This document shows positions 44,701-57,012 of a DNA stretch of 64,000 nucleotides, piece by piece. Numbering within the stretch: position 1 is the stretch's first letter; every line of letters starts with the position of its first letter. The notes under the pieces were generated by a model. It was not told where the DNA came from, did no database searches, and saw nothing but the letters and a program-made list of their open reading frames with translations. Made by a program: the position numbers and the translations under genes. Origin of the DNA: Diogma glabrata (taxonomy: Eukaryota > Arthropoda > Insecta > Diptera > Cylindrotomidae); NCBI GenBank assembly GCA_963693315.1, contig CAVNZG010001043.1, forward strand, positions 46,442-110,441. Direction: 5' to 3'.

Positions 44701-46380
44701 CTGTGCGTTTATTTTTACAGTTATTAACATGCAAAGAAGTATTATCTTGTTTTGTTATACATTTAATCTTTTTTTTTCTCTTTGCCTGAGAAAAAGAAAA
44801 TTTACTTCAAACAATCTTTCCGATATAAAACCGAACTTCACTGTACTGAGTAGTTCTGTAATGCCTGAACGCCGTAACGTCGATTAAACTTGCAATTGAT
44901 TCATTCTAAACTCAATGATAAATGTTATTAATATATCGGAAATAAGTTGTATCGTAAAATTGTTATTGCGCAATATTTTGAAAAACCAAACGGTTTTGTA
45001 CAACTATAAAAATTTCCTAACACTTGATTTGAATTAATTGTTTTACATCTGAAATCCTATATTCGAGGTTTTCGATTTTCGAACAGGAATTTTTTTTGGT
45101 ATACATGGATCGACTGTAGTCTTTTCAATCTCTTAATTCTATTACATTTGCCTAGAGTCGTGTGACGTCTCTTATGTCTTCACATCTATATTGTGGATGT
45201 CAAACACGGAATGTTTGATTGCACGTGTTTTATTTTTGTTTAAATCTAATTCCGGATTAATTAGTGAAGTTTTTTTAAATTAATGTTGTAACTTAGTTTT
45301 TCAATTAGTATAATTTTCTTTTCGAATAAGTTTAAATAGTCGTGATGTTAAATACGTTATTTTGGTATAAGTTCAAAGTTAAACGGTAATAATACTTAAC
45401 CAAAACAAAAAAATATTGTTTGTGAATCTGTCCTTGTTATTTGTAGTACATATAGTTATAACGTAAAACTTGTTCTTTCGTGAATGTTAGCTTTATCTAG
45501 TCATAAATTTGCAATAAAATATACAAAAAATTTATTAATATGAAAAGAATCTAAATATTAAAATAGTTAAATATTACTGTGAACTAACTGTTTATGCATT
45601 CTGTGATACACAAAAAAAAATATAATAAATCAAATTGTGAATAAATTATTTGTACATATGTATATAATCTGTAGTCGTGGTCCTTATAGGAAGTAATGAT
45701 AATATAAAACGGAGTCAATACCGTTGTCTGTACCACAAATTATGACGTGCTCGGCTGAATGAGGTCCAAAAATTGTGAACAAGGTAATGCAATCACCAAC
45801 CGGTCATTGACCTACATCAACTGTTTATTTAGTTTTTTTAACTGCATAAACCAAAACAAAAAGCCGTAAGTTTCTTTTGCTCGTTACTTTATCATTGTGT
45901 TTACGTGTGTGTACTAACTAAATAAAACATTAATTTATTGGGGATAAATTTTTATTGAAATATTAAAACAAACAGTGCTAGCATGGTAATCTACGTATCT
46001 TAATTTTTAATATGAGGAAACTAAATTTAACAATGTTTGAGTGATAGAACTAAAACGATAAATAAAGTCATTAACGTAGTTTCATTTTTGTAATTTGTGT
46101 AAGAAAACAAAAAAATCCATGACCTGCTTTTTTTGGTGGTTAATCTAAAATAAAAAAATAAAGTTTTTTTTTGGATTAAAATAATTTAAAATAATTTAAA
46201 ATAATTTACATATCGAGCGCTTAAGTATAAAAAAAAACAAAAGAAACCAATTGAGTTTGTTTCTAAATGTTATTAAAAAGGTAATCTAGTATCGACGAAG
46301 ATTAAAAAAGGGAGCGCAACAGTTTTATATAATTTGGGATATTACTGCCGTATAGTATTTCGCCGCCTCTTCTTATATCA
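41701..46380. other. Non-coding, AT-rich, no gene recognised
   Basis: Only short chance frames. Two spots share GGTGTCACCC-type motifs (42177-42215, 42634-42660) with the hAT subterminal region near 35243, possibly solo hAT-derived debris. A hairpin at 43840-43914 is listed separately. Confidence 0.45.
43840..43914. repeat. 31-bp-arm hairpin
   Basis: Left arm 43840-43870 and right arm 43884-43914 are reverse complements with few mismatches; the loop is 13 nt. Size is compatible with a MITE or a pre-miRNA-like fold. Confidence 0.55.
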
Positions 46381-47261
46381 AAGTTTTACTATTACCACTG
46401 TATATTTGGATCATAGTACTACTCAACGTTTATGTCAAGTTTTGCAGATGCTACCATCAACTGCAACTCATCATTTGTAAATCATTTTTGCTGTTACCAC
46501 CCAACATTTATCTCAAAAGTTGGTTGTTGCTGTCGTGGGTTGTGGGTTACATACTGCGACGTAACTTTGATATTGAGTTTTTTTTTGCTGTCATCAAATC
46601 TACAGTGTTATCAAATCATCTACTTTATTACTGTTACCTCAACATCGATATCCAATCTGTGCTATTGCTGCGGTGTATTATACCGGTTTCGATTCAACAT
46701 TGGTGTCAAAATTCTGCAATTGCGGCCATATACTGTGCATATTGAAACGCAGCATTATTCTCAAGTTTTTTTTTTGGTTGTCGCTACACCTTACCAACCA
46801 TCATTTACATCGCAGTCATACGATTGCTGACATATATTGGACATCTTTCTAGCCATCCTTGATATCAACATTTAGGGCCATTACTATCATCAATTTGGCT
46901 TATTTCAGATCTACAACGATTTCAATTATTTGCTTCGATTTAACCCCGGGTTCTTCAACTACAATCATATAGGTTGTTCTACGAACGTTCACTACAATGA
47001 TTTGTTTGAGTATACAACGATAATGATAAAATATTATTCTACGATTTCAATTTATCCAAATTATTCAACGGCAATTATTGATGTTATTCAACGAAGGTGC
47101 TCTACAATTGTCTGTCTGATTATACAACTACAATTATACCGATTATTCTACGATTTCAATTCATCCAATTTATTCAACTGTCATCATAGATGTTATTCAA
47201 CGAGGGTTCGCTACAATTATTTATTTGATTAATCAACGATAAGTATACAAGTTATCTAAAT
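46381..47261. repeat. Degenerate minisatellite-like region
   Basis: Loose repetition of ATTCAACGA..GTTCGCTACAATTATTT-type units (about 46900-47260) and, before that, of TGCTGTTACC/CAACAT motifs. Frames here are artefacts of repeats. Confidence 0.4.
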
Positions 47262-47490
47262 TATCCAACGATTGCAAGTTTATGTAACGTTTCTACTTAT
47301 CATTTTGATTCAACAAAATTATCCATCGATTGCAAGTTTATTGAACGTTTCTACTTATCATTTTGATTCAACAAAAGTATCCAACGATTGCAAGTTTATT
47401 GAACGTTTCTACTCATCACTTTGATTCCACAAACTTATCCAACGATTGCAAGTTTATTGAACGTTTCTACCTAACATTTTGTACAACGTG
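47262..47490. repeat. 58-bp minisatellite, about four units
   Basis: TATCCAACGATTGCAAG recurs at 47262, 47320 (one change), 47379 and 47436, each followed by TTTATTGAACGTTTCTAC and CATTTTGATTCAACAAA with small changes. Confidence 0.85.
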
Positions 47491-48385
47491 TGTACGTGCA
47501 ACGTTGATCAACATTTGTGATATACAAGTATTTTCGAGAGATTTCAAACGTGACCAACGAGCTGATGGAGGGCTGATCTAAATAGGACTTTGGAGGCTAG
47601 GAGGATATAACCATGGGTGAGTCGATTTGAATGTTTCTTTTTCTTTTTTTATTATTCTTATGATTTAGGGGGGTGAATGTGTGTGTGTGTGGGCGTATGT
47701 GAGTGAACGTGGGGGTTGGACGTGTTGATCGTGGGTCTTTCGCAAATAGGGTCGCCAGAGTCTCTCTTTTTTTCACTTGTATTTCCTTCCATTTCTGTAA
47801 ATTTCCGCGAATAGCGTACATTTCTGTATTTGTGCTGAAGTGGCAGGGTTTCTTAATCGTCCCCATGGACTGAAGCTGGCTTGGGGCAATAAAAATAAAT
47901 CTCGTTAGGTACGCTTCCTGCTATGCCGTTCTCATTGGTTCGCCAATGAGAAAGCTCTTCATTACATTCTTTAACTCGTTCTCCGTACCAAATTTTGAAT
48001 GATTAATTTTCTCAAAAACTAAAAGTTCTCAACTTTATTGGCTCAACTTTAAAGATGAAATATTTAGGAATTGTTAGAATAACAATTGATTTTTGGGATG
48101 GTATTTGTGTAAATATGAAATGGGAGTTTTTTCGTAAGGGGTTTATTTTATTTTATTTCATTAAATTCTTTTGAAAAAATCTGATGTTCCATGGGAACGA
48201 AAATAGATAGACCTTTATTCAGTAGAATTATCAATCTATTGTTTCGAGATAGGAATTACAATATGTTTAAAACAACACTCAAAAATCTGTTAAGACTTAC
48301 GACCCACAATGATATGAGTGCTGAAGTGTTGATGGAGGCCACTTTCTTTGGGTTTTTTTTCATTATAAGATGCAAAACAAAGTTC
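47491..48385. other. Non-coding interval and 3' flank of the TIL gene
   Basis: Contains a (GT)n run (47681-47692) and the string ACCATGGGTGAGT at 47610, a start codon directly followed by a donor-like GTGAGT, but no exon can be proven. The left end of the TIL array repeats (ATTATAAGATGC, 48363) lies at its right border. Confidence 0.4.
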
Positions 48386-48558
48386 CTAAACTTCATAAAT
48401 TTCAAACTTGTACTTATCGCAAAAAACATCAGAAACACAGGATCCTGATCTTATACTGCCAGCTGGACAATAACATCCAGCGGAACACGGGACAGTATTT
48501 GCATAACAATACCTCTCTACGCCACAAGAGTTGTACACGTCACCCGAAGTACATGAAG
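48386..48558 (-). CDS. Terminal exon of the TIL-like gene
   Basis: Starts after an AG acceptor (ASCTSGDVYNSCGVERYC...), encodes a variant domain with all eight cysteines, and reads through the donor position into CDKYKFEIYEV and a TAG stop at 48386-48388. Divergence from the other units begins where the donor would have been, which marks it as the true last exon. Confidence 0.75.
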
Positions 48559-50931
48559 CTAAAATTATTGACAATATTATAATTAATGTACTTTATGTTG
48601 ATGGAGGTTGGTGGAGTTGATGGAGGTGTTCATGGATCCAACTTTCTTTGTTGTTTTCATTATAGGATGCAGGAAAAAAGTTCTTAAACTTCATATTATC
48701 GTGCTTACCTTGGCAAGCTGCATCAGAAATACAGGATCCTGATCTTATACTGCCAGCTGGACAATAACATCCAGCGGAACACGGGACAGTATTTGCATAA
48801 CAATACCTCTCTACGCCACAAGAGTTGTACACGTCACCCGAAGTACATGAAGCTAAAATTATTGACAATATTATAATTAATGTACTTTATGTTGATGGAG
48901 GTTGGTGGAGTTGATGGAGGTGTTCATGGATCCAACTTTCTTTGTTGTTTTCATTATAGGATGCAGGAAAAAAGTTCTTAAACTTCATATTATCGTGCTT
49001 ACCTTGGCAAGCTGCATCAGAAATACAGGATCCTGATCTTATACTGCCAGCTGGACAATAACATCCAGCGGCACACGGGCCAGCAGATTGTCCAGAACAA
49101 GTCCTCTCTAAGCTACAAGCGCTGTACACGTCACCCGAAGTACATGAAGCTAAAATTATTGACAATATTATAATTAATGTACTTTATGTTGATGGAGGTT
49201 GGTGGAGTTGATGGAGGTGTTCATGGATCCAACTTTCTTTGTTGTTTTCATTATAGGATGCAGGAAAAAAGTTCTTAAACTTCATATTATCGTGCTTACC
49301 TTGGCAAGCTGCATCAGAAATACAGGATCCTGATCTTATACTGCCAGCTGGACAGTAACACCCAGCGGCACACGGGCCAGCAGATTGTCCAGAACAAGTC
49401 CTCTCTAAGCTACAAGCGCTGTACACGTCACCCGAAGTACATGAAGCTAAAATTATTGACAATATTATAATTAATGTACTTTATGTTGATGGAGGTTGGT
49501 GGAGTTGATGGAGGTGTTCATGGATCCAACTTTCTTTGTTGTTTTCATTATAGGATGCAGGAAAAAAGTTCTTAAACTTCATATTATCGTGCTTACCTTG
49601 GCAAGCTGCATCAGAAATACAGGATCCTGATCTTATACTGCCAGCTGGACAGTAACATCCAGCGGCACACGTGCCAGCAGATTGTCCAGAACAAGTCCTC
49701 TCTAAGCTACAAGCGCTGTACACGTCACCCGAAGTACATGAAGCTAAAATTATTGACAATATTATAATTAATGTACTTTATGTTGATGGAGGTTGGTGGA
49801 GTTGATGGAGGTGTTCATGGATCCAACTTTCTTTGTTGTTTTCATTATAGGATGCAGGAAAAAAGTTCTTAAACTTCATATTATCGTGCTTACCTTGGCA
49901 AGCTGCATCAGAAATACAGGATCCTGATCTTATACTGCCAGCTGGACAGTAACATCCAGCGGCACACGTGCCAGCAGATTGTCCAGAACAAGTCCTCTCT
50001 AAGCTACAAGCGCTGTACACGTCACCCGAAGTACATGAAGCTAAAATTATTGACAATATTATAATTAATGTACTTTATGTTGATGGAGGTTGGTGGAGTT
50101 GATGGAGGTGTTCATGGATCCAACTTTCTTTGTTGTTTTCATTATAGGATGCAGGAAAAAAGTTCTTAAGCTTCATATTATCGTGCTTACCTTGGCAAGC
50201 TGCATCAGAAATACAGGATCCTGATCTTATACTGCCAGCTGGACAATAACATCCAGCGGCACACGGGCCAGCAGATTGTCCAGAACAAGTCCTCTCTAAG
50301 CTACAAGCGCTGTACACGTCACCCGAAGTACATGAAGCTAAAATTATTGACAATATTATAATTAATGTACTTTATGTTGATGGAGGTTGGTGGAGTTGAT
50401 GGAGGTGTTCATGGATCCAACTTTCTTTGTTGTTTTCATTATAGGATGCAGGAAAAAAGTTCTTAAACTTCATATTATCGTGCTTACCTTGGCAAGCTGC
50501 ATCAGAAATACAGGATCCTGATCTTATACTGCCAGCTGGACAGTAACATCCAGCGGCACACGTGCCAGCAGATTGTCCAGAACAAGTCCTCTCTAAGCTA
50601 CAAGCGCTGTACACGTCACCCGAAGTACATGAAGCTAAAATTATTGACAATATTATAATTAATGTACTTTATGTTGATGGAGGTTGGTGGAGTTGATGGA
50701 GGTGTTCATGGATCCAACTTTCTTTGTTGTTTTCATTATAGGATGCAGGAAAAAAGTTCTTAAACTTCATATTATCGTGCTTACCTTGGCAAGCTGCATC
50801 AGAAATACAGGATCCTGATCTTATACTGCCAGCTGGACAGTAACATCCAGCGGCACACGTGCCAGCAGATTGTCCAGAACAAGTCCTCTCTAAGCTACAA
50901 GCGCTGTACACGTCACCCGAAGTACATGAAG
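48386..50931 (-). CDS. TIL-like eight-cysteine multidomain protein, nine-exon array (5' end not found)
   Basis: Nine exons on the minus strand each encode one cysteine-rich domain with spacing C-x8-C-x5-C-x6/7-C-x3-C-x-C-x9-C-x5-C. The CxxxCxC core (CAAGCYC) followed by PAG..R.G.C is the hallmark of TIL (trypsin inhibitor-like) domains, here with eight instead of ten cysteines. Exons are preceded by ATTTTAG acceptors and followed by AAG|GTAAGC donors. Both junctions are phase 1, so domains join in frame as ...DAACQ-ASCTSG.... Downstream to upstream exons: 48386-48558, 48709-48852, 49003-49149, 49300-49446, 49597-49743, 49894-50040, 50191-50337, 50488-50634, 50785-50931. A signal-peptide exon must lie to the right but I could not identify it. 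Likely a secreted serine-protease inhibitor; inhibition is not shown. Confidence 0.75.
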
Positions 50932-50947
50932 CTAAAATTATTGACAA
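48559..50947. repeat. 297-bp tandem repeat (exon plus intron)
   Basis: Eight units of 294-297 bp plus the terminal unit, nearly identical in both exon (147 bp) and intron (150 bp). The few differences are scattered, for example GGGCCAG versus GTGCCAG, giving P or T just before the fourth cysteine. Intron identity as high as exon identity means recent unequal crossover or conversion. Confidence 0.95.
48709..48852 (-). CDS. Penultimate, variant TIL exon
   Basis: 144 bp. Shares the YNSCGVERYCYANTVPC loop with the terminal exon but the DAACQ end and GTAAGC donor with the upstream seven, so it looks like a recombinant between the two types. Confidence 0.75.
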
Positions 50948-51049
50948 TATTATAATTAATGTAGTTTAAGTTCTGATGTGTTCTGATGCCTAGAAACACT
51001 CTATATACAATGTTATCATATATATATTAGCAAAAGAATTCTTGAAAAA

Positions 51050-51124
51050 TTGCATGATATGTGCATGAACTATGCATGTTACAAAATCCTTACGCACAAA
51101 ATTGTGCATAACACATATCATGCA
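51050..51124. repeat. Inverted repeat
   Basis: TGCATGATATGTG near 51050 and CACATATCATGCA ending near 51124, with further TGCAT/ATGCA pairs between. Confidence 0.5.
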
Positions 51125-51181
51125 CATGATGTACACCATACCGTGCACATGCCGTAAAATGCCTGAGTATATATGTCGCAT

Positions 51182-52539
51182 GTCTTACGAATAATTAAAA
51201 ACGAAACGAAATGAAATTTATTTAATGTTAAAAAAATGGAAGAAAGAATAAAAAAAATAGGAGTGAAAAAGTAATGGTTCCATTTAATTATTTATGAGAT
51301 AATAAGACTTTCGTAATAAAAAATTAATGAAATTTATTTTATTTTCATTTAAAATTAAGTTCGAACGAAATTTTTTTTGAAGGTAATGAAAACACACTAA
51401 AAACAAACGGGAACTTTGAATAATTAATTTTAGTAGTTCAAAAAAATTATTATATATATTTATTATTTTTTGTTCGTCCTTTTTCATGTTAGTTTACTTA
51501 TATTTAAATTTATTTGTTTATAATATTAAGAAAATTATGGAAAATTAATATTATTTTTTATATGTAAGACAAATATTTAAATATTGTGAATTCTGATTTT
51601 TTTCATTTAAATTGTGTCGTTAAAAAATGGCAAAAAATTGTCTCCTCATATACAAATGCCATCACACACATGCATTTTCATTTTACAACTTAAAATACGA
51701 CCGCTATCTTCATTTGTCGTAATGATTTCATCAAAAATATTAGTCTAGGAAAGAATCATAACGTATTAGAAGAAGCTACCGTCTTCTCCGAAAAACGCCT
51801 AGGCGTTGTAAACAAACAGAATATTTTCAATTTTGTGCAGCAATGCAATCTATCGAGACAAAAAACCTTACATACCCCATATTTTGTTTTACTTGTGTTT
51901 TGGACCTTGCTCTATCTACAAAGCCAATAAAAAAATTGGTGTATGTCTGTTTGGTTTTCGTGACAGTCCTGCATAGAAAATGGAGGATCTGGTGGACAAA
52001 AAGAGGGGGGTCTCAGTAACACCTGTTTTAATCTTTAATAACTTCAAAGTCCAGCTTTCGATTTTATTGAGACTTTGTATAGAAGGTTTCGTACTGGTTT
52101 CAATATTTCTGCATACCAACTTCCAGTTTGTCACTTTCGGTTAAAAAGTTTTTTTTTCAGGTGTTTATCCCTACTGTAGCCTACAATTACAGATCGATTT
52201 TCATGAAACGTTGGTAAAATTTTTTAAGCAATATGAGAAAGATTTGATTAGCTTTTGGGGTATATTGAACAAACCATACCACCACATACAACTGCTGACT
52301 TTTCACACTTTTCAAAAGGATATTGGATATTTGATTAATTGGATTCATTGGAATCACGTTCTCTAAGTTCGGTGGCAATTACAAATATTTATAAAAAGAA
52401 AGGAAAAGAAAAGTGAAGAAAAATAGGAAAAACAGATAAGTTTTTTGTTTATGCATTAATTTTTTGTAAAATTTTTACTTATTTCTATTGTTGTTTTTAA
52501 ATCCACTATCGGTATCCTTCCTTTGAGTTACATCATGTG
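51182..52539. other. Non-coding; contains one dispersed repeat
   Basis: No gene. Bases about 52095-52150 (CAACTTCCAGTTTGTCACTT...) resemble 57325-57370 (CAACTTCCGGTTCGTCACTT...), so a dispersed repeat is present in two places. Confidence 0.4.
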
Positions 52540-52719
52540 TTGATGTTTCTTTAGTAATATTCTACTTACGGATTCATAATTTAGATTATCGATTTTAACA
52601 GTCAACCTAGACTTAGATTCAGGTTGTCCAGCTGTTGAAGTAGGCGATTTGGGTTTTATTTGTTTGCGTATTATTGTGTTGTATATATTTCACATAAATT
52701 TCTCTTTGAATTAAAATGA

Positions 52720-54100
52720 CAATATCAAGATCAGTTTTGCGAACATAAGGGGATTGAATGTTAACCTTAATTTCAGTCCATCTTTTTCTTGAAAATATGA
52801 AACCCGATATTTTGTTTTTAACGGAAACAATTGTCAGTGCGCGTGCTGTGACCTTAGATAAAAGTAGATATCATTGTCCGAATTATGAGCTTGAATTTAT
52901 TTCATGACTTATCTGAAAAGATAGATAGGTTGGTTGAGTATCCTAATGCAAAGTTTATAGTTCTTGGACATTTTAATATCCACATTAAAGAATGGCTTAC
53001 ACACAGCTCTAAAGCTGACGAGACAGGCTGAGTTGTTTGCTCTTTATCACAATTTTTTTTGACCAGCCAACCAGAGTTCCCGACATTCCTGGACAAAGTA
53101 GTTACTTACTTGATTTGTTTTTGACAAACGATCTATATCTGGTTCAATTTAAAAAATATCAGAGCCATTGTGGTTCAGATCATAATTTGATCTCCACACA
53201 ACTAAATATACAAATTTAAAAACAATTTAAAGTGAATCCTCGCAATGTTTGGGATTACAAAGCTGCGGATTGGCAAGGACTTAAAAGTTTTTTTAAATGC
53301 TTTCCTTGGAAATGTTATTGCTTTACCGGCCAAGACCCAGACATAGCTGCATCAAATTTTTCTGAAACAATAATTGTTGGTATGCGCAGATTTATTCCTA
53401 ATAAATTGATCATGCCAAAGACTGATCTAATGTTTTATGGTAAATGCAAAAAAACTATAAAAGTTAAAAAACGGCTTTTCGAAAGTTTAATCAGAACAAA
53501 ACTGATGAAAACCTTAAACAGTACCGTAAAGAGAGAAATTTTATAGTTCTTCCACAATAAAGAATGGCTTACACACAGCTCTAAAACTGACGAGGTTGGT
53601 AGACAGGCTGAGTTGTTTGCTCTTTATCACGGTTTAGTCAAGTGATAGACCAGCCAACCAGAGTTCCTGACATTCCTGGACAGAGTGGTAACCTGCTTGA
53701 TTTGTTTTTGACAAACGATCCATATCTGGTTCAACTTAAAATATCAGAGCGATTGGGTGTTTCAGATCATAATTTGATCTCCACACAACTAAATATACAA
53801 ATTACAAAACAATTTAAAGCGAATCCTCGCAATGTTTGGGATTGCAAAGCTGCGGATTGGCAAGGACTTAAAGTTTTTTTAAATGGTTTCCTTGGAAACA
53901 ATATTGCCTTACCGGCCAAGACCCAGATATAGCTGCGTAAAATTTTTCTGAAACGATAATTGATGGTATGCGCAGATTTATTCCTAATAAATTGATCATT
54001 CCGAAGACTGATCTATGTTTTTTTAGTAAATGCAAACAAGCAATAAAAGTTAAAAAAAGGCTTTTCGAAAGTTTAATCAAAACAAAACCGATGAAAACCT
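52720..54100 (+). pseudogene. Jockey-like endonuclease, with a 572-bp internal duplication
   Basis: Pieces of EN: NIRGLN-like start, ILFLTETIVSARAV, then DQPTRVPDIPGQSSYLLDLF (53050-53110) and WDYKAADWQGLKSFF (53240 on). The segment from about 52967 to 53540 is repeated from about 53539 to 54100 (AAAGAATGGC at 52987 and 53559), with several differences, so the duplication is not recent. Many frameshifts. Confidence 0.75.
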
Positions 54101-54126
54101 TAGACAGATAGACAGACAGACAGACA
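54100..54126. repeat. (GACA)n microsatellite
   Basis: AGACAGATAGACAGACAGAC and following bases sit where the element reads AGTACCGTAAAGAGAG in the other copy, marking a local rearrangement. Confidence 0.7.
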
Positions 54127-54129
54127 CGC

Positions 54130-55884
54130 AATTTCTATAAAAGCCGCAAAGGCTGTTCAAAGCGACTTTTGTAAATCTTCCCTACCACCTCTTGTTAATG
54201 GAGATATACCTATCATTGATCCAAAAGAGAAAGCTAATTTGCTTGGGCATTATTTCTCTATAAATTCTACTTTAAAAGAACCTTTAGGTTTAGGTTGGAA
54301 ACCTATTTCTAAAGTTTCTTATAAAATGAGGCGGATAGTTTTTCGAAAAAACTTTATTCGAAATGCTTTTTCAAATTAATACTAACAAGGCAACAGGCCC
54401 TGATTTTATTCCTCCGATTATACTTAAAACATTTGCTAAGGAGCTAGCACCAATCCTCACTAAAATTTTCTATGTGTCATATAAGAAAGGAATTTTTCCT
54501 GAAATATACAAAAAATGGCTAGTGTACAGCCAGTTTCAAAAAGGGCAGTAAGACTGATCCAACATATTACAGACCCATTTCAATTTTATCGGTAGTTGCT
54601 AAATTTTTTGAGAATTATGTAAATTTTAATTTAATGAGCTTCTTAGAGTCTTCCAAATTACTTAATGAGAGACAATACGGCTTTCGAAAAGGAAGAGCGA
54701 CGGAAGATTTACTGTCTTTTGTCACTCATATCTGGAACAAGTCGCTTGAGAGCTTTGGAGAAACATTCGGTGTGACTCTTGATATTTCCAAAGCATTTGA
54801 CAAAGTATGGCATAACAACCTTATATGCAAATTGAGATCCTATGGTTTAGACGAGCACCTTATATCTTGGACACAGAGCTTTATATCTGATCGAAAATTT
54901 CGGGTTAATGTTGACGGTGTATCATCGAATATTTTTTCAACTTATGCAGGAGTTCCTCAAGGTTCCGCTTTGTCACCAACTCTTTTTCTTATCTATATTA
55001 ACGATTTGTTAGATTCAATGGTTCATCCAATACATAGTTTTGCTGATGATAGCACTCTTCATGCGTCTCATGAAGCATCTAAATTATATACACCCCTAGC
55101 GCTGTGTCAAAATTGATAGATTCCCTTAACACTAATCTTAAAACATTTATGGATTGGGGAATTGTTAACAGTGTTGGATTCAATACAAGCAAAACACAGG
55201 TTTGTCATTTTTCTAGAATAACGACACCTTATCCTTTTCTATTAATGTTTGGCCCCAAACATCTTTTAGAGAATGAGTCTGTCAGACTTTTAGGAGTTGA
55301 GATTGAAAATAATATGAAGTGGAATTCCCATATTTTTAATCTGGCTAAGAATGCTGTCCAAAAGCTAGGTTTTTTAGGGCGATGTCATAATTTTTTCAAT
55401 AGCGAATAACTTTTTATAGTTTATAAATCTTTTATACATTCCTGCATGGAATACTGTTCTCACATATAGGGTGGAGCTTACTTGAGTATAGTCTGAATTG
55501 CCTTGATTCTGTACAGCGTAGAGCTATTAAACTCATTGGTAACTCAAGTCTTACTAACTTCAAATCTTGATTCTTTGCAACACAGAAAAAATATTGCTGA
55601 TTTGACTATATTTTTTTTATAAATATATTATGGATGAACGAGCTTCTGATGAGATCAAATCGATTTTACCTAAATCAGCAAACCTTTCGCGTCACACCAG
55701 AGCAACTGTAGCGGCCCATTCCTTTACGGTTCAAATAACTAGGTGTAGAACTGTAGCCTTCCAGCGTGATTTTTTCAACAGAGTCGCTCATCTTTGGAAT
55801 GCCTTACCTTCCTGGGTTTTCCCTGATGACTTTAATCCTCAGAGCTTTAAAGTGAACGTTCATAAATTTCTCAGAGAAACTTAA
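54130..55884 (+). pseudogene. Jockey-like reverse transcriptase and C-terminus
   Basis: RT blocks INTNKATGPDFIPPIIL, RQYGFRKGRATEDLL, TLDISKAFDKVWH, GVPQGSALSPTLFLIYINDL and catalytic SFADDSTLHAS lie in frames at 54363-54551 and 54634-55116. The thumb (55104-55409) and the C-terminal part (55630-55884, ending VNVHKFLRET) follow. Frameshifts near 54550 and 55110 and stops near 55410-55620. Confidence 0.85.
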
Positions 55885-55912
55885 TTTGCATTCCATTCTT
55901 ATCCCTAGTTGG

Positions 55913-57012
55913 TGTAGGAAAACTATGTAATTGGTCATTAACGTCATCATTAACAATCATCATTAACGATGAAAACAAAATCTTTTTTCCGTGGGGGAGG
56001 ATTGTAGTAAAACCAATTACATAGTTTTCCTACAAAAACTCCCCAAACTATATTCGCAATATCTTCCAAACTCCTACCAATGACTATAAAAACAATTGAT
56101 CTAAAACCTTATTAAAATTAAAAACAAATATTTCATAAATTACCTTTATCCGGGTTATTTTCAAATATTTTGTTAATATCGTTTAATTTAAATAAAACCA
56201 ATTCGCGAAATTGGCATTAAATAAAATTCAATTAAAAACAAAGTCAGTGTGTCAATTGTTTCAATATCAATTCACTAACAATAATTAATTCCAACGAGTA
56301 ATCATTTTTTATTTAATTATAAAAATAATATTTGGATCAATAATTGAAGTAGTCGGAACAAACAAGTCGAATCAAGTCAGTCATTTTTTAGAGTCTATTC
56401 TACAAAATCAATAAAACAATAACACAGTCAGTTTTTACAAAATATAAAATCGGTCTAGAAATTATCAATTTTTACATTTAAGTAGTAACGAGAAATTAAG
56501 TCTACAAAATTCAGTAGTAAGTAAGTCGGTCGTTTTCAATCAAGTCAAGTTCAGAATATAATTAGCCGTTATAGACCCGTTAATAATAAAACAAGTTAAC
56601 AAAAAGAAAGTGTTTCCTAAATTATAAGTTACAAGTTCGTCAGTTGTGAAAGTGAACAAAAAGTCTAAATTGTTTTTTAAAGTACCATATAGTGTATAAG
56701 TTAAAGGTTTATGAAAGCTGTGAACTAATTGTCAATGCATAAAAGTTAATACCCAATAAAACTATACTTTAATATAATCCTGTTAAAACGTGTTTTAAGA
56801 AAAGTTTTCTGGTTTAAGGAGCGTGAGATCGAGTTACAATACTCGTATTTAATCAACGATAGTGTAAAGTACAAAAGTCGCATTATACATTCCAATAACT
56901 AGTGCTAAGCAAAATATTCGCACTACTCACCATCACAGTAGTGTACCAAAACGAACATTGGCACTACATTTTATTATATAGTGGCATTAAAGAAATATTA
57001 GAGGGCACTACA
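55913..57012. mobile_element. Solo LTR, 1100 bp
   Basis: Begins TGTAG and ends CTACA, the TG...CA form with 5-bp inverted tips, and is flanked by TTGG on both sides (55909-55912, 57013-57016). The interrupted 3' UTR of the LINE rejoins exactly when it is removed. No coding. Its first 122 bp contain a perfect 22-bp inverted repeat (55913-55934 with 56013-56034) and a purine tract GTGGGGGAGGA (55991-56001). Confidence 0.8.

Noticed and set aside
47597..47866. 89-codon minus-strand frame
   Set aside because: Its THTFTPL/HIRPHTHT part is the translation of a (CA)n microsatellite; no family match.
48593..50947. Eight separate 91-92-residue proteins beginning MSIILASCTSG
   Set aside because: The ATG and the tail after the last cysteine both lie in intron sequence between a clear acceptor and a clear GTAAGC donor; a spliced multidomain gene explains the array better.
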